Below, piece by piece: positions 1-10,451 of a stretch of 64,000 nt of DNA. Every line of letters starts with the position of its first letter. Within the stretch, counting starts at the first letter, position 1. This stretch comes from Serratia ficaria (GTDB lineage: Bacteria > Pseudomonadota > Gammaproteobacteria > Enterobacterales > Enterobacteriaceae), in the NCBI RefSeq assembly GCF_900187015.1, contig NZ_LT906479.1, positions 4,278,001-4,342,000 on the forward strand. The letters are read 5' to 3'. A model generated the notes under the pieces. It saw only the letters and a list, made by a program, of their open reading frames with translations. It did no database searches and was not told the origin of the DNA. The translations under genes were made by a program, and so were the position numbers.

Positions 1-1
1 T

Positions 2-493
2 TTGCTGTGGCAGATCGACCGCAGCGAGATTATCGATACCCTGTATCGCCTGCAGGACGGCGAACTGCAGCCTTACGCCGACTATTACGACGTGCGCGGC
101 TGGGATCCGCACGATAAGGACACCTACACCCCCATTCACGAAGCATGTTTCGACCGCGGCGGCGTCTTCTTCGCGCTGTTCGAAGGCGAGGAGATTGTGG
201 CGGCGGCGGCTGTCGATACCGAACTGCGCGGCCCGGATCGGGATCTGCGCCAGCTGCTGTTCTTTTACGTCAGCGCCCGCCGGCGCGGCCAGGGGCTGGG
301 GAAAACACTGTTTGGCCACTGCCTGCGGCAGGCCCGGCAGGACGGCGCCGCCGGGCTGTACGTTTCGTCCATTCCCAATAAGCGCACCGTGGATTTCTAT
401 CTGGCGCAGGGCTGCCGGCTGTTGGCGGTTCCCGACGCCGAGCTGTTCGCCCGTGAGCCGGAGGATATCCATCTGGCCTGCTGTTGCCGCTAG
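2..493 (+). CDS. GNAT family N-acetyltransferase (5' end cut by window)
   Basis: This is the C-terminal 163 residues or so of a GNAT acetyltransferase, which moves an acetyl group from acetyl-CoA to an amine. The acetyl-CoA loop is seen as RRRGQGLGKTLF (about residues 93-104), after a beta strand with LLFFYVSA, and the last motif NKRTVDFYLAQGCRL is typical of the family. The frame is open to the window edge and the first possible start is a TTG at base 2 with no visible ribosome site, so the true start probably lies outside. The substrate cannot be told. Its stop overlaps by 4 bases the stop of the convergent oxidoreductase gene. Confidence 0.8.
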   Translation: MLWQIDRSEIIDTLYRLQDGELQPYADYYDVRGWDPHDKDTYTPIHEACFDRGGVFFALFEGEEIVAAAAVDTELRGPDRDLRQLLFFYVSARRRGQGLGKTLFGHCLRQARQDGAAGLYVSSIPNKRTVDFYLAQGCRLLAVPDAELFAREPEDIHLACCCR

Positions 494-1455
494 CGGGAAA
501 TGCGCATCACCGAACGCACGTCGCTTTTCTTGTTCAGATCCCAGACTTCGGCGATCTCCGCCAGCGCGTGCTCCTGCGTCTCCAGCGCGATTTCGCCTGC
601 GGCGGCCAGCGCCAGGATCTCGCTCGCGTAGCGCTGCATTTCCGCTACCGGCGGGAAGTTGCCGGTGCCGCTGCCCATAATCTGCAGCTGATTGCTGCGC
701 AGCACCGCCGCCGGCAGCCGAATGTCCGGCCCGGCCATCGATCCGACGTTGACCAGCCGAATGCCGCGCCCGCCGGCGTACGAAGAGAGATCGTGATTGT
801 TCAGCGTGGCGAGCAGCGCTTCGGTCGGCGCCCCCCAGATATAATCGACGATCGCCTGATAGCCGTTCGGGCCCGCCGCCGCCGCGAAGGCCCGCGCCAG
901 CGCCTCGCCTGCCAGAGTCAGATCCACCGTGGCGTCAACGCCCAACGCGTCCAGCACCGGCTGCCGACGGCCGGCGGCGACGATGCGCCCCGCCCCCGCC
1001 TGGCGCGCGGCGGCGACCGCCAGCTTGCCCGAGGTGCCGGTGGCGCCGACGATCAGCACGGTTTCACCGGGCTGAAGGTCCGCACGCCAACGCAGCGGCA
1101 GCCAGGCGGCGAAGGCCGGGTTGATCAGCGCCGCGGCGGTGGCGTCGTCTACCGCCGCGGGCACCGGCACCGTCCAGGACGCGACGCTGCGCTGCGCCAT
1201 CGCGCCGTAGGGGCGGCGGAAGGAAGCGAAGTACACCCGCCGGCCGTCCGGCGTGCGCCCGACGCCGTCGGTGCCGGGCACGATCGGCAGCTGTTTGGGG
1301 CTGGAATAATGGCTGCCCGCCACGGTGGCGCGATCCAACTGCTTGATGCCCGCCGCCAGCACTTCAATCAACACTTCGCCAGCCTGCACCTGCGGTTCCG
1401 CAAAGGTGCCGAAAACCGGGGCTTGCCCCAGCGCTGTGACTATTGCCGCTTGCAT
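490..1455 (-). CDS. Zinc-independent MDR / quinone oxidoreductase-like protein
   Basis: A 321-residue medium-chain dehydrogenase/reductase. The N-terminal GroES-like part reads GEVLIEVLAAGIKQLD near residues 26-41, and the Rossmann part begins with GETVLIVGATGTSGKLAV near residue 130. The GATGTSG form fits NADPH-using quinone oxidoreductase or enoyl reductase subgroups rather than zinc alcohol dehydrogenases, and the structural-zinc cysteines are absent. The start is backed by GAGGAG about 7 bases upstream of the ATG. The natural substrate is unknown. It lies downstream of gcvP on the same strand, but the strong gcvP terminator at 1505-1536 separates the two, so it has its own promoter or depends on read-through. 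Confidence 0.75.
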   Translation of the reverse strand: MQAAIVTALGQAPVFGTFAEPQVQAGEVLIEVLAAGIKQLDRATVAGSHYSSPKQLPIVPGTDGVGRTPDGRRVYFASFRRPYGAMAQRSVASWTVPVPAAVDDATAAALINPAFAAWLPLRWRADLQPGETVLIVGATGTSGKLAVAAARQAGAGRIVAAGRRQPVLDALGVDATVDLTLAGEALARAFAAAAGPNGYQAIVDYIWGAPTEALLATLNNHDLSSYAGGRGIRLVNVGSMAGPDIRLPAAVLRSNQLQIMGSGTGNFPPVAEMQRYASEILALAAAGEIALETQEHALAEIAEVWDLNKKSDVRSVMRISR

Positions 1456-1504
1456 AATGACTCCTCGGATCGGGATGCCGGCTCGTCAGGGTTGCGAGCG
1501 GCAA

Positions 1505-1536
1505 TAAAAAAGGGACACCGCATGATGCGGTGTCCC
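1505..1536 (-). terminator. Intrinsic terminator of the gcvTHP operon
   Basis: The arms GGGACACCGCAT and ATGCGGTGTCCC pair almost end to end (1512-1536). On the minus strand the hairpin is followed by TTTTTTATT. It lies just beyond the gcvP stop. Confidence 0.9.
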
Positions 1537-1561
1537 CCGAACGCAAACTTTGCCGAACGTG

Positions 1562-4441
1562 TTATTCGTATTCGCTCATCGGCACGCAGGAACAAAACAG
1601 GTTGCGATCGCCGTACACGTCATCCAGACGCTTAACGCTCGGCCAGTACTTGTTCTCGCGCACGCCGGCGATCGGGAACACCGCCAGCTCGCGGCTGTAG
1701 GCGTGCTGCCAGTCGCTGACCAGCTCCGCCTGCACGTGCGGCGCGTTCACCAGCGGGTTGTCTTCCAGCGGCCATTCGCCCTTGGCGACGCGGTCAATTT
1801 CGCTGCGGATGGCCAGCATCGCATCGATAAACCGATCCAGCTCCACCTTGCTTTCCGATTCGGTCGGCTCGACCATCAGCGTGCCCGCCACCGGGAACGA
1901 CATGGTCGGCGCGTGGAAACCGTAGTCGATCAGGCGCTTGGCGATGTCCATTTCGCTGATGCCGGTCTCTTCCTTCAGCGGGCGAATATCGAGAATGCAT
2001 TCGTGCGCCACGCGGTGATCGCGGCCGGTGTACAGCACCGGATAGGCGTCCTTCAGGCGGGTAGCGATATAGTTGGCGTTAAGGATCGCCACCTGGCTGG
2101 CCTGCTTCAGGCCTTCCGCGCCCATCATGCGAATGTACATCCAGCTGATCGGCAGGATTGACGCGCTGCCGAACGGTGCGGCGGATACCGCGCCCTGTTG
2201 GGTGGTCACGCCGTCGATCTGCACTACGCTGTGGCCCGGCACGAACGGCGCCAGGTGCGCTTTCACGCCGATGGGGCCCATGCCCGGGCCGCCGCCGCCG
2301 TGCGGAATGCAGAAGGTTTTGTGCAGATTGAGGTGCGAAACGTCCGCGCCGATGTAACCCGGCGTGGTGATGCCCACCTGGGCGTTCATGTTGGCGCCGT
2401 CCAGATACACCTGGCCGCCGAACTGATGGACGATCTGGCACACTTCACGGATGGTTTCTTCATACACGCCGTGGGTAGACGGGTAGGTCACCATGATGCA
2501 CGACAGCGCTTCGCCCGCCTGCTCCGCCTTGACGCGCAGATCGTGCAAATCGATGTTGCCGTTCTTGTCGCAGGCCACCACCACCACGCTCATGCCCGCC
2601 ATCTGGGCGGAAGCCGGGTTGGTACCGTGCGCGGAGCTTGGGATCAGGCAAACGTGGCGACCCGCTTCGTTGCGGCTTTCGTGGTAGCGGCGGATCGCCA
2701 GCAGGCCGGCGTATTCGCCCTGCGCGCCGGAGTTCGGCTGCATGCAGACCGCGTCATAGCCGGTCAGCTGCACCAGCCACTGCGAGAGCTGGCCGATCAT
2801 TTGCTGATAGCCCGCCGCCTGTTCCGGCGGGCAGAACGGGTGCAGCTCGGCGAATTCAGGCCAGGTGATCGGGATCATTTCCGCCGCGGCGTTCAGCTTC
2901 ATGGTGCAGGAACCCAATGGGATCATCGCCTGGTTCAGCGCCAGATCCTTGCGCTCCAGACGGTGCATATAGCGCATCATCTCGGTTTCGCTGTGGTAGC
3001 GGTTGAACACCGGGTGGGTCAGGATCGGATCCTTGCGCAGCATGGCGACCGGGATCGAGACGCTGTCTTTGCTTGCCGCCGCGTCCAGCGCGTCGATATC
3101 CAGCCCGTGGTTATCGCCCGCCAGCAGCGCGAACAGCGTCTGCACGTCTTCGCGCGAGGTGGCTTCGTCCAGCGTGATGCCCACGGCGCCGTGAATGTCG
3201 GTGCGCAGGTTGACGCCGAAGCTCAGCGCGCGTTCCAGCACCGCGGCCTTGTCTTTCACCTCTACCGTCAGGGTGTCGAACCAGGTTTTATGACGCAGCG
3301 TCAGGCCGGCCTGTTGCAGCCCTGCGGCCAGGATGTCGGTCAGGCGGTGGATGCGCCCGGCGATGCGCTGCAGGCCCTGCGGGCCATGGTACACCGCGTA
3401 CAGGCTGGCGATGTTGGCCAGCAGCACCTGCGAGGTACAGATATTCGAGTTGGCCTTCTCGCGGCGGATGTGCTGTTCGCGGGTTTGCATCGCCATGCGC
3501 AGCGCGGTGTTGCCGGCGGCATCGCGGGATACGCCGATGATGCGGCCCGGCATCGAGCGCTTGAACTCGTCGCGGCAGGCGAAGAAGGCGGCGTGCGGGC
3601 CGCCGTAGCCCATCGGCACGCCGAAGCGCTGCGCGGAGCCGAACACCACGTCGGCGCCCTGCTTGCCCGGCGCGGTCAGCAGCACCAGCGCCATGATGTC
3701 GGCGGCCACGCTGGTGACGATCTTGCGGGATTTCAGCTCGGCCAGCAGCGCGCTGTAGTCGTGCAGTTCGCCGGTGGTGCCCACCTGCTGCAGCAGCACG
3801 CCGAACACGCCTTCCAGCTCCAGCACCTTTTCCGCTTTATCGACGATCACGTCGAAGCCGAAGGTTTCGGCGCGGGTGCGCACCACGTCCAGCGTCTGCG
3901 GGTGCACGTCGTCGGCCACGAAGAAGCGGTTGGCGTCCTTCAGCTTGCTGGCGCGTTTGGCCAGCGCCATGGCTTCGGCGGCGGCGGTGGCTTCATCCAG
4001 CAACGAGGCGGAGGCCAGATCCAGGCCGGTCAGATCGAGCGTGACGGTCTGGAAGTTCAGCAGCGCCTCCAGGCGGCCCTGCGACACCTCCGGCTGATAA
4101 GGGGTATAGGCGGTGTACCAGCCCGGGTTTTCCAGCATGTTGCGCAGGATCACCGGCGGCGTCAGCACCGCGCTGTAGCCCATGCCGATATAGGATTTGT
4201 AACGCTGATTCTGCGAGGCAATCGCCTTCAGCTCAGCCAGCGCCTGATGTTCCGTCGCCGCGTCGCCCACCGGCGGCGGCCCCGGCAGCTGAATGTCCGC
4301 CGGCACGATCTGTTGGATCAGCGCGTTGAGCGAGCGGGCGCCCACCGCTGCCAGCAACTCCTGCTGTTGTTCCGCAGAAGAGCCGATGTGGCGTTCGATG
4401 AACGCTTCGCTGTGTTCAAGTTGGCTGAGTGTCTGAGTCAT
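1562..4441 (-). CDS. gcvP: Glycine dehydrogenase (decarboxylating), P protein of the glycine cleavage system
   Basis: P protein removes CO2 from glycine with PLP and passes the aminomethyl group to the lipoyl arm of GcvH. The 959 residues match the usual full length of the fused bacterial form (E. coli about 957), with two homologous halves. The PLP lysine is K708 in NLHKTF, followed by the glycine loop [10 protein letters not shown]. It is the last gene of gcvT-gcvH-gcvP. A gap of 100 bases to gcvH holds a hairpin that may lower gcvP expression relative to gcvTH. Confidence 0.98.
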   Translation of the reverse strand: MTQTLSQLEHSEAFIERHIGSSAEQQQELLAAVGARSLNALIQQIVPADIQLPGPPPVGDAATEHQALAELKAIASQNQRYKSYIGMGYSAVLTPPVILRNMLENPGWYTAYTPYQPEVSQGRLEALLNFQTVTLDLTGLDLASASLLDEATAAAEAMALAKRASKLKDANRFFVADDVHPQTLDVVRTRAETFGFDVIVDKAEKVLELEGVFGVLLQQVGTTGELHDYSALLAELKSRKIVTSVAADIMALVLLTAPGKQGADVVFGSAQRFGVPMGYGGPHAAFFACRDEFKRSMPGRIIGVSRDAAGNTALRMAMQTREQHIRREKANSNICTSQVLLANIASLYAVYHGPQGLQRIAGRIHRLTDILAAGLQQAGLTLRHKTWFDTLTVEVKDKAAVLERALSFGVNLRTDIHGAVGITLDEATSREDVQTLFALLAGDNHGLDIDALDAAASKDSVSIPVAMLRKDPILTHPVFNRYHSETEMMRYMHRLERKDLALNQAMIPLGSCTMKLNAAAEMIPITWPEFAELHPFCPPEQAAGYQQMIGQLSQWLVQLTGYDAVCMQPNSGAQGEYAGLLAIRRYHESRNEAGRHVCLIPSSAHGTNPASAQMAGMSVVVVACDKNGNIDLHDLRVKAEQAGEALSCIMVTYPSTHGVYEETIREVCQIVHQFGGQVYLDGANMNAQVGITTPGYIGADVSHLNLHKTFCIPHGGGGPGMGPIGVKAHLAPFVPGHSVVQIDGVTTQQGAVSAAPFGSASILPISWMYIRMMGAEGLKQASQVAILNANYIATRLKDAYPVLYTGRDHRVAHECILDIRPLKEETGISEMDIAKRLIDYGFHAPTMSFPVAGTLMVEPTESESKVELDRFIDAMLAIRSEIDRVAKGEWPLEDNPLVNAPHVQAELVSDWQHAYSRELAVFPIAGVRENKYWPSVKRLDDVYGDRNLFCSCVPMSEYE

Positions 4442-4507
4442 TGCTACAAATTCCTGAATTCTTGCGTGGTACGGGAGTACGGGATATAGCGTGATCTATC
4501 ACTAAAA

Positions 4508-4532
4508 CGCCCCGGCCGAAGGGCCTGGGGCG
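4508..4532 (-). terminator. Intercistronic hairpin between gcvH and gcvP
   Basis: The minus strand folds as GCCCCAGGCC-CTTC-GGCCGGGGC with one bulged A, followed by GTTTTAG. The T run is short, so it is more likely an attenuator or mRNA stabiliser than a full stop, because gcvP follows in the same operon. Confidence 0.5.
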
Positions 4533-4541
4533 CGGTACGCA

Positions 4542-4928
4542 TTACTCGTCGATCGAGGCTTGATAAGCCGCGGCGTCCAGCAGGTTCGCCAGCTCGCCTT
4601 CGTCTGAGGCTTTAATCCGGAACAGGAAACCTTCGCCGTACGGCTCGCTGTTCACCAGCTCCGGAGAGCTTTCCAGCTCGCCGTTTACCGCCACGATTTC
4701 GCCGCTGATTGGCGCGTAAATGTCTGAGGCCGCCTTGACGGACTCCGCCACGGCGCAATCTTCGCCGGCGGCAACGGTGCGGCCCACTTCCGGCAGATCG
4801 ACAAACACCATATCGCCCAACAGTTCCTGCGCGTGTTCGGTGATGCCCACGGTGTAAACGCCGTTACCTTCTGAACGAACCCACTCGTGGGAGGATGCGT
4901 ATTTCAATTCTGTTGGCACATTGCTCAT
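4542..4928 (-). CDS. gcvH: Glycine cleavage system H protein (lipoyl carrier)
   Basis: The 128-residue lipoyl carrier shuttles the aminomethyl intermediate between GcvP and GcvT, and presents it to the L protein. The lipoylated lysine is K65 in [13 protein letters not shown]. The surrounding biotinyl/lipoyl fold and the C-terminal helix are complete, and the length is normal. It lies 94 bases after gcvT and 100 bases before gcvP on the same strand. Confidence 0.98.
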   Translation of the reverse strand: MSNVPTELKYASSHEWVRSEGNGVYTVGITEHAQELLGDMVFVDLPEVGRTVAAGEDCAVAESVKAASDIYAPISGEIVAVNGELESSPELVNSEPYGEGFLFRIKASDEGELANLLDAAAYQASIDE

Positions 4929-5022
4929 AGCCGGTTACTCCTTCGAAGAAATAATTTCCCTGTGTCTTTCACAGCGCAGCCGGGTTGGCCGCATGCGAAT
5001 CCCATTGGGAATAATCAAAAAA

Positions 5023-6120
5023 TCAATTTGTTAATGGCTTTCCGGCGCGGACAAAGCCCGGTTTGGTCACCTTGACCGGCATCTCGCGATTGCGGATCTG
5101 CACGATGGCCTGCTCGCCGATACCGGCCGGCACCCGCGCCAGCGCGATGCTGAAGCCCAGGGTCGGCGAAAACGACCCGCTGGTGATCACGCCTTCGTGC
5201 GTCTGCCCCGCTTCGTCGGTGAAACGCACCGGCAGCTCATTACGTAATACGCCTTTTTCGGTCATGATCAAGCCGACCAGCTGTTCGGTACCCTGCTCGC
5301 GCTGCTGTTCCAGCACGTCGCGGCCGATAAATTGGCGGTCTTCCGGCTGCCAGGCGATGGTCCAGCCCATGTTGGCGGCCAGCGGCGAAACGCCTTCGTC
5401 CATCTCCTGACCGTACAGGTTCATGCCCGCTTCCAGGCGCAGGGTATCGCGCGCGCCCAGACCGGCCGGCTTAACGCCCGCCGCCAGCAGCTTTTGCCAG
5501 AAATCAGCCGCCTGCTCTTTCGGCAGGGCGATTTCATAGCCGGCTTCACCGGTGTAGCCGGTGGTGGCGATGAACAGATCCCCGGCCTGTACGCCGAAGA
5601 ACGGCTTCATGCCTTCGACCGCGCTTTTTTGCTCCGGGGCAAACAGGGTGGCGGCGCGCTCTTTGGCCTGCGGGCCCTGCACCGCGATCAGCGCCAGATC
5701 GTCGCGCACCGTCAGCGCGACGCCGTACGGCGCGGCGTGTTCTTCGATCCAGGCCAGGTCTTTGTCGCGCGTGGCGGAGTTCACCACCAGGCGGAAATAG
5801 TCTTCAGTGAGGAAATAAACGATCAGGTCGTCGATCACGCCGCCGGAGGCATTCAGCATGCCGGTATACAGCGCCTTGCCGGGTTGAGTGAGCTTGGCGA
5901 CGTCGTTCGCCAGCAGGTAACGCAGGAACTCACGGGTGCGGGCGCCGTGCAGATCCACAATGGTCATATGGGAGACATCGAACATGCCGGCATCCTGACG
6001 CACGGCGTGGTGCTCATCGATCTGCGAGCCATAGTGCAGCGGCATCATCCAGCCGTGAAAGTCTACCATGCGCGCACCGCACGCCACGTGCTGGTCGTAC
6101 AGTGGGGTTTGCTTTGCCAT
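5023..6120 (-). CDS. gcvT: Aminomethyltransferase, T protein of the glycine cleavage system
   Basis: T protein transfers the methylene group from aminomethyl-lipoyl GcvH to tetrahydrofolate and releases ammonia. At 365 residues it is full length (E. coli 364). Recognisable segments are the N-terminal [14 protein letters not shown], the folate-site region [12 protein letters not shown] and the C-terminal barrel domain. It is the first gene of the operon. A long leader region (6121-6613) separates it from ubiI and probably holds the regulated promoter. Confidence 0.98.
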   Translation of the reverse strand: MAKQTPLYDQHVACGARMVDFHGWMMPLHYGSQIDEHHAVRQDAGMFDVSHMTIVDLHGARTREFLRYLLANDVAKLTQPGKALYTGMLNASGGVIDDLIVYFLTEDYFRLVVNSATRDKDLAWIEEHAAPYGVALTVRDDLALIAVQGPQAKERAATLFAPEQKSAVEGMKPFFGVQAGDLFIATTGYTGEAGYEIALPKEQAADFWQKLLAAGVKPAGLGARDTLRLEAGMNLYGQEMDEGVSPLAANMGWTIAWQPEDRQFIGRDVLEQQREQGTEQLVGLIMTEKGVLRNELPVRFTDEAGQTHEGVITSGSFSPTLGFSIALARVPAGIGEQAIVQIRNREMPVKVTKPGFVRAGKPLTN

Positions 6121-6490
6121 CTTTTCCCTCTTTCCACTCGGTCGCTAGAAGTTAGGGTGCTGCCACGCAATGCGTCTGGAAAAGGCTCGCGGCCTGCTTG
6201 CATGGCGCACTGACTGCTCAACGGAAACGTGCGCCGAAACGGCGTAAATCGCCGTGACGCAAACGATACCTTTCCCCCGAAGTTATCACCGAACGACCAC
6301 ATTAACCATAAGTTAAAATAGGCTCAGCGCCGTTCAGGGGCAGCAAATTGCCGGGCTAGTGTGCAGAGTTTTTCACTGGAAAAATGCGCTTTAAGGCACA
6401 AAATTAACAATTAAAGCGGCATAACTCCGAAGTTATATAACAAAACGGCGGCCGCCCGCGGAATATCGACTTTTGATAACCGATCGGTGA

Positions 6491-6527
6491 ATTAGAAAAA
6501 GTAATGCTAAAAACAGGCTGGAATTAG
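6491..6527 (-). promoter_or_regulatory. Candidate GcvA recognition motifs (paired CTAAT)
   Basis: Two copies of CTAAT in gcvT orientation are spaced 32 bases start to start, about 370-405 bases upstream of the gcvT ATG. CTAAT is the short core I recall for E. coli GcvA sites. A five-base motif in AT-rich DNA is weak evidence by itself. Confidence 0.3.
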
Positions 6528-6582
6528 ATTATTTCAAATGAAGGGTTATATAAGGAAAAGTTATCGGCATAAGGGGGTTTTA

Positions 6583-6603
6583 CGGGCCCGCCGTCGGGGC
6601 CCG
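6583..6603 (-). terminator. Weak GC hairpin after ubiI
   Basis: The arms CGGGCCC and GGGCCCG surround a seven-base loop just after the ubiI stop. No U run follows on the minus strand, so it may be a transcript-end structure rather than a true intrinsic terminator. Confidence 0.35.
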
Positions 6604-6613
6604 CTTGAGCCGA

Positions 6614-7816
6614 TTAAGCCAGCCAATCCGGCAGTGAGTTCAGGCCCATCGCCTGGCGCACCAGCTTGGGTTTGACGCCCGGCAGGTTGTCCGCCAGCCG
6701 CAGGCCGACGTCGCGCAGCAGCTTTTTGGCCGGATGACTGCCGTCGAACAGCTCGCGGAAGCCCTGCATGCTGGCCAGCATCACCGCCGCGCCATGTTTG
6801 CGGCGGCGCTCGTAGCGGCGCAGATACAGGTGCTGACCGATATCCTTGCCCTGGCGCTGCAGGCGGCGCAGTTCGGAGATAAGCTCGGCGGCGTCCATAA
6901 AGCCCAGGTTGACCCCCTGCCCGGCCAGCGGGTGTACGGTGTGCGCCGCATCGCCGACCAGGGCCAGACGATGCGCGGCGAAGCTGCGCGCATAGCGCCC
7001 GGTCAGCGGGAACGTCAGCCGTTCGCTTTCCAGGCTGCAGTTGCCCAGCCGCATGTCGAAGGTCATCGCCAGCTCGCGGTTGAATGGCTCCGGCGCCAGC
7101 CGTTTCAGCCGTTCGGCCTCTTCCGGCGTGACCGACCAGACGATCGAACTCAAATGCGGATCGCTGAACGGCAGGAACGCCAGAATGCCGTCGCCGTGGA
7201 ACACCTGCCGCGCCGTCGCCAGGTGCGGCTCTTCGCTGCGAACGGTGGCGACCAGCGCATGGTGGCGGTAATCCCAGAAGGTCAGCGGAATATCGGCGTG
7301 CTCACGCAGCCACGATTGGGCGCCGTCGGCGCCGATCACCAGCCGGGCGGTCAGCATACGGCCGTCTTCCAGCGTGATGAAGGCGTCGTTTTCCCCCCAG
7401 GCCACCTGCTTGAGCGCCGCAGGAACGAGCAGCGTAATGTCGGACAGGCTTTCGGCGCGCTTCCATAGCGCCTGCTGGATCACCGAGTTTTCAATGATAT
7501 GGCCGAGATGGCTGAAGCCGCATTCGTCGCCGCGGAAGGCGATTTTGCCGAAGCTGTCGCGATCCCAGACTTCCATCGCGTTGTAAGCGCTGGCGCGCAG
7601 CTGGAGGATATCCTCCCAGACGCCGATATGCTGCAGCAGACGTTCGCTGGCGGCATTGATGGCGGAGACGCGCAGCGCCGGTTGCTCCTGCGGCGGCGTC
7701 ATGTCCGGCGGTTGGCGCTCCAGCACCGCAACGCGCAGCCCGCTGCCCTGCAGGCCGCAGGCCAACGCCAGCCCCACCATACCGCCACCGGCGATAACCA
7801 CGTCAAATGATTGCAT
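6614..7816 (-). CDS. ubiI: FAD-dependent 2-octaprenylphenol hydroxylase (ubiquinone synthesis)
   Basis: This flavin monooxygenase performs the C5 hydroxylation in ubiquinone synthesis. The frame is open far upstream, but I chose the ATG at 7816 because it gives MQSFDVVIAGGGMVGL, with the dinucleotide-binding GGGMVG at residues 10-15, and a 400-residue protein, the same as E. coli UbiI (VisC). The second FAD motif is LALVGDAAHTVHPLAGQG. Upstream codons run into ubiH in another frame. It is the last gene of ygfB-pepP-ubiH-ubiI, 80 bases after ubiH. Confidence 0.96.
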   Translation of the reverse strand: MQSFDVVIAGGGMVGLALACGLQGSGLRVAVLERQPPDMTPPQEQPALRVSAINAASERLLQHIGVWEDILQLRASAYNAMEVWDRDSFGKIAFRGDECGFSHLGHIIENSVIQQALWKRAESLSDITLLVPAALKQVAWGENDAFITLEDGRMLTARLVIGADGAQSWLREHADIPLTFWDYRHHALVATVRSEEPHLATARQVFHGDGILAFLPFSDPHLSSIVWSVTPEEAERLKRLAPEPFNRELAMTFDMRLGNCSLESERLTFPLTGRYARSFAAHRLALVGDAAHTVHPLAGQGVNLGFMDAAELISELRRLQRQGKDIGQHLYLRRYERRRKHGAAVMLASMQGFRELFDGSHPAKKLLRDVGLRLADNLPGVKPKLVRQAMGLNSLPDWLA

Positions 7817-7896
7817 GCTGCTCGATTTCCTTAAATAGCGCGCCGCACAGGGATGCGCGGCGCCGTGGGCGCAGCGAGCTGCACCCGAATGTAAGT

Positions 7897-9075
7897 CTAG
7901 CGTTCCACCCAACCCAAGGTGCGTTTGGCGAAGGCGTCGCGCACCGGCGGCAGCCGCTCCATCGCCATCAGCCCCAGATTGCGGCCGACCACCAGCGGGC
8001 CGTAGCGGTTGGCGAACAGCCGGATCAGGCCGTCGGTCACGCCGACCGTCGCCTGCTGATCGCCCTGTCGCCGTTGTTGATAGCGGCTCAGCAGCGCATA
8101 ACCGCCGGCGTCTTCCCCGCTGTGTGCGGCTTCCGCCAGGGTTTCCGCCAGCGACATCACGTCGCGCAAACCGAGGTTGAACCCCTGGCCGGCGATCGGA
8201 TGCAGCGTCTGCGCGGCATTGCCCACCAGCGCCAGCCGATGGCTGACGTGCCGGTTGGCGGTCAGCAGGCCAAGCGGGTAGCTGTGGCGTTTGCCGGCCT
8301 TGAGGATGCGCCCCAATCGCCAGCCGAAGGCCTGCTGCAGTTCGCTGATAAAGCGCGCATCGTCCCAGGCATCGACCCGCTCGCGATCTTCCCGCGCATG
8401 GCACCACACCAGCGAGCTGCGGCCCTGCGACATCGGCAGCAGCGCCAGCGGCCCGTGGCGGGTAAAGCGCTCAAAGGCGCGCCCCTGCGGATCTACCGCG
8501 GTGGTGACGTTGGCGATGGTGGCAAACTGCGGGTAGTCGCTCTGCTGCCACTGCACGTTGCAGGCCTGCGCCAGCGCCGAGCGCGAACCGTCGGCCGCCA
8601 CCAGCAGTTGCCCGCCGATGCGTTGCCCGTTGTCCAGCAGCACTTCCGCCCGTTCGGCGCTGCGCAGCACGTCGACCACCCGCGCCGGGCAGTGCAGCGT
8701 TACGCCGGGTGCCTTCGCCAGCAGCGCAAACAGCCGCTGCCCGGCGTCGTGCAGTTCGATCACCTGGCCGAGCGCTTCGACCTGATAATCCTGCGCATGC
8801 AGGTTAACAAAACCGGCATGGCCGCGATCGCTGACGTGCACCTGGGTGATCGGCGTGGCGCAGTCACGCAGCGCCGGCCACACGCCGATGCGCGTCAACT
8901 GCTGGCAGGTGCCCTGCGCCAAAGCGATGGCGCGGGCGTCGAACCCCGGGTGGCGGCGGTCGTCCGGGCGAGTCGCCTCGATCAAATCCACCGCCATCCG
9001 GCCCTGGGTGAGCGACGAGATAGCCAGCGCCAACGTCGCGCCCGCCATGCCGCCGCCGACAATGATTACGCTCAT
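7897..9075 (-). CDS. ubiH: 2-octaprenyl-6-methoxyphenol hydroxylase (ubiquinone synthesis)
   Basis: This flavin monooxygenase of 392 residues is homologous to its neighbour UbiI and performs another ring hydroxylation of ubiquinone synthesis (C1). The N-terminal FAD motif is SVIIVGGGMAGATLA and the C-terminal motif is GNAAQTLHPIAGQGFNLGLRD, where Asn replaces the Asp of UbiI, as I recall for UbiH proteins. It starts 4 bases after the pepP stop, so the two are likely translated together. Both hydroxylases belong to the Ubi complex. Confidence 0.97.
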   Translation of the reverse strand: MSVIIVGGGMAGATLALAISSLTQGRMAVDLIEATRPDDRRHPGFDARAIALAQGTCQQLTRIGVWPALRDCATPITQVHVSDRGHAGFVNLHAQDYQVEALGQVIELHDAGQRLFALLAKAPGVTLHCPARVVDVLRSAERAEVLLDNGQRIGGQLLVAADGSRSALAQACNVQWQQSDYPQFATIANVTTAVDPQGRAFERFTRHGPLALLPMSQGRSSLVWCHAREDRERVDAWDDARFISELQQAFGWRLGRILKAGKRHSYPLGLLTANRHVSHRLALVGNAAQTLHPIAGQGFNLGLRDVMSLAETLAEAAHSGEDAGGYALLSRYQQRRQGDQQATVGVTDGLIRLFANRYGPLVVGRNLGLMAMERLPPVRDAFAKRTLGWVER

Positions 9076-9079
9076 CCGC

Positions 9080-10393
9080 TTACCTTGCCGCCGCCATCAA
9101 GGCTTCGATGGCGTCAGCGTCTTTCACTACGCTGGCGGTCAGGTTTTCATTGCCCTCGGCGGTGATCACGATATCGTCCTCAATGCGGATGCCGATGCCG
9201 CGATAGGCTTCCGGCACGTCCGCGTCCGGCGCGATATACAGTCCCGGCTCGACGGTCAGCACCATGCCTGGCTCCAGCAGCCGGTCGCGGCTCGGCGTGC
9301 CGTAATGGCCGACGTCGTGCACATCCAGACCCAGCCAGTGGCTCAGCCCATGCATAAAGAACTGCCGGTGCGCCTGTTCGGCGATTAACTGATCCACTTC
9401 ACCCTTCATCACCCCCAGCTCCACCAGCCCGGTAACCATGATGCGCACCACTTCGTCGTTGACCTCGCGAATGCTGGTGCCCGGTTTGAACAGCTCCAGC
9501 GCGCGCAGCAGCGACGCCAGCACGATGTCGTATACCGCGCGCTGCGGCTGGCTGAAGGTGCCGTTGACCGGGAAGGTGCGGGTGATGTCGCCGGCATAGC
9601 CCTGATATTCGCAACCGGCGTCGATCAGCACCAGATCGCCGTCGCGCAATTCGCTTTCGTTCTCGGTGTAATGCAGGATGCAGGCGTTTTCACCGCCGCC
9701 GACGATGGTGTTGTAAGACGGATAGCGAGCGCCGAGGCGGGTGAATTCGTGATGGATCTCCGCCTCCAGCTGGTATTCGAACATGCCGGGACGGCATTTT
9801 TCCATCGCGCGGGTATGCGCCAGGGCGCTGATCTCGCCGGCGCGGCGCATGACCGCCAGCTCTTCCGGCGATTTGAACAGGCGCATATCGTGCAGCCACG
9901 GCCGCCAGTCGGTCAGCGTCGCCGGCGCCTGCAGGCTTTGGCGGGATCCCTTGCGCAGCTTGTCCAGCGCGCCGAACAGGATCCGGTCGGCATACCCATA
10001 CTCGCCCTGCGCGTGGTAGACCACGTCCAGGCCGTTGAGCAGCAGGTGCAGGTGCTCGTCGATTTCATCGAACGGCAGCGCGCGATCCACCCCCAGCTTC
10101 GCCGGCGCGGCCTCTTGCCCCAGGCGGCGGCCAAACCAGATTTCCGCCGTCAGGTCGCGCACCCGGTTGAACAATACGCTGTGGTTGTGCGTCTCGTCGC
10201 TCTTGATCAGCACCAGCACCGCCTCCGGCTCGTTGAAACCGGTCAGATACCCAAAGTCGCTGTTCTGACGGTAAGGATATTCCGAATCTGCACTGCGCGT
10301 CGCTTCCGGCGCAGAGAAAATAACCGCCGCGCTGGCCGGAGCCATTTTCGCCAACAGCGCCTGACGGCGGTTGTTGAATTCCTGCTGAGTCAT
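9080..10393 (-). CDS. pepP: Xaa-Pro aminopeptidase P
   Basis: A cytosolic metallopeptidase that removes N-terminal residues preceding proline. It has 437 residues (E. coli about 441), with an N-terminal aminopeptidase-P domain and a C-terminal M24 'pita-bread' domain. Metal-ligand motifs seen are LVLIDAGCEYQGYAGDITRTFP, HGLSHWLGLDVHDVG and the late glutamates in LTVEPGLY and GIRIEDD. It follows ygfB by 58 bases and is almost fused to ubiH. Confidence 0.97.
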   Translation of the reverse strand: MTQQEFNNRRQALLAKMAPASAAVIFSAPEATRSADSEYPYRQNSDFGYLTGFNEPEAVLVLIKSDETHNHSVLFNRVRDLTAEIWFGRRLGQEAAPAKLGVDRALPFDEIDEHLHLLLNGLDVVYHAQGEYGYADRILFGALDKLRKGSRQSLQAPATLTDWRPWLHDMRLFKSPEELAVMRRAGEISALAHTRAMEKCRPGMFEYQLEAEIHHEFTRLGARYPSYNTIVGGGENACILHYTENESELRDGDLVLIDAGCEYQGYAGDITRTFPVNGTFSQPQRAVYDIVLASLLRALELFKPGTSIREVNDEVVRIMVTGLVELGVMKGEVDQLIAEQAHRQFFMHGLSHWLGLDVHDVGHYGTPSRDRLLEPGMVLTVEPGLYIAPDADVPEAYRGIGIRIEDDIVITAEGNENLTASVVKDADAIEALMAAAR

Positions 10394-10451
10394 TACCTTC
10401 TCCTGAAATCAATCCATCCGCACTCACCGTTGGCGGACCGGCAATATAGGT

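Larger units (their letters stand above)
6121..6613. other. Intergenic region upstream of gcvT
   Basis: Nearly 500 bases without a credible gene, AT-richer towards ubiI. In E. coli the gcv promoter region is controlled by GcvA, GcvR, Lrp, PurR and Crp, so a long regulatory region is expected. Two ATTAG motifs (CTAAT on the gcvT strand) lie at 6491-6495 and 6523-6527. Confidence 0.6.

Noticed and set aside
2198..4489. Very long open frame (763 codons) antisense to gcvP
   Set aside because: It is a shadow of a GC-rich gene: composition is dominated by Arg, His, Gln and Ala, there is no family resemblance, and gcvP on the other strand is certain.
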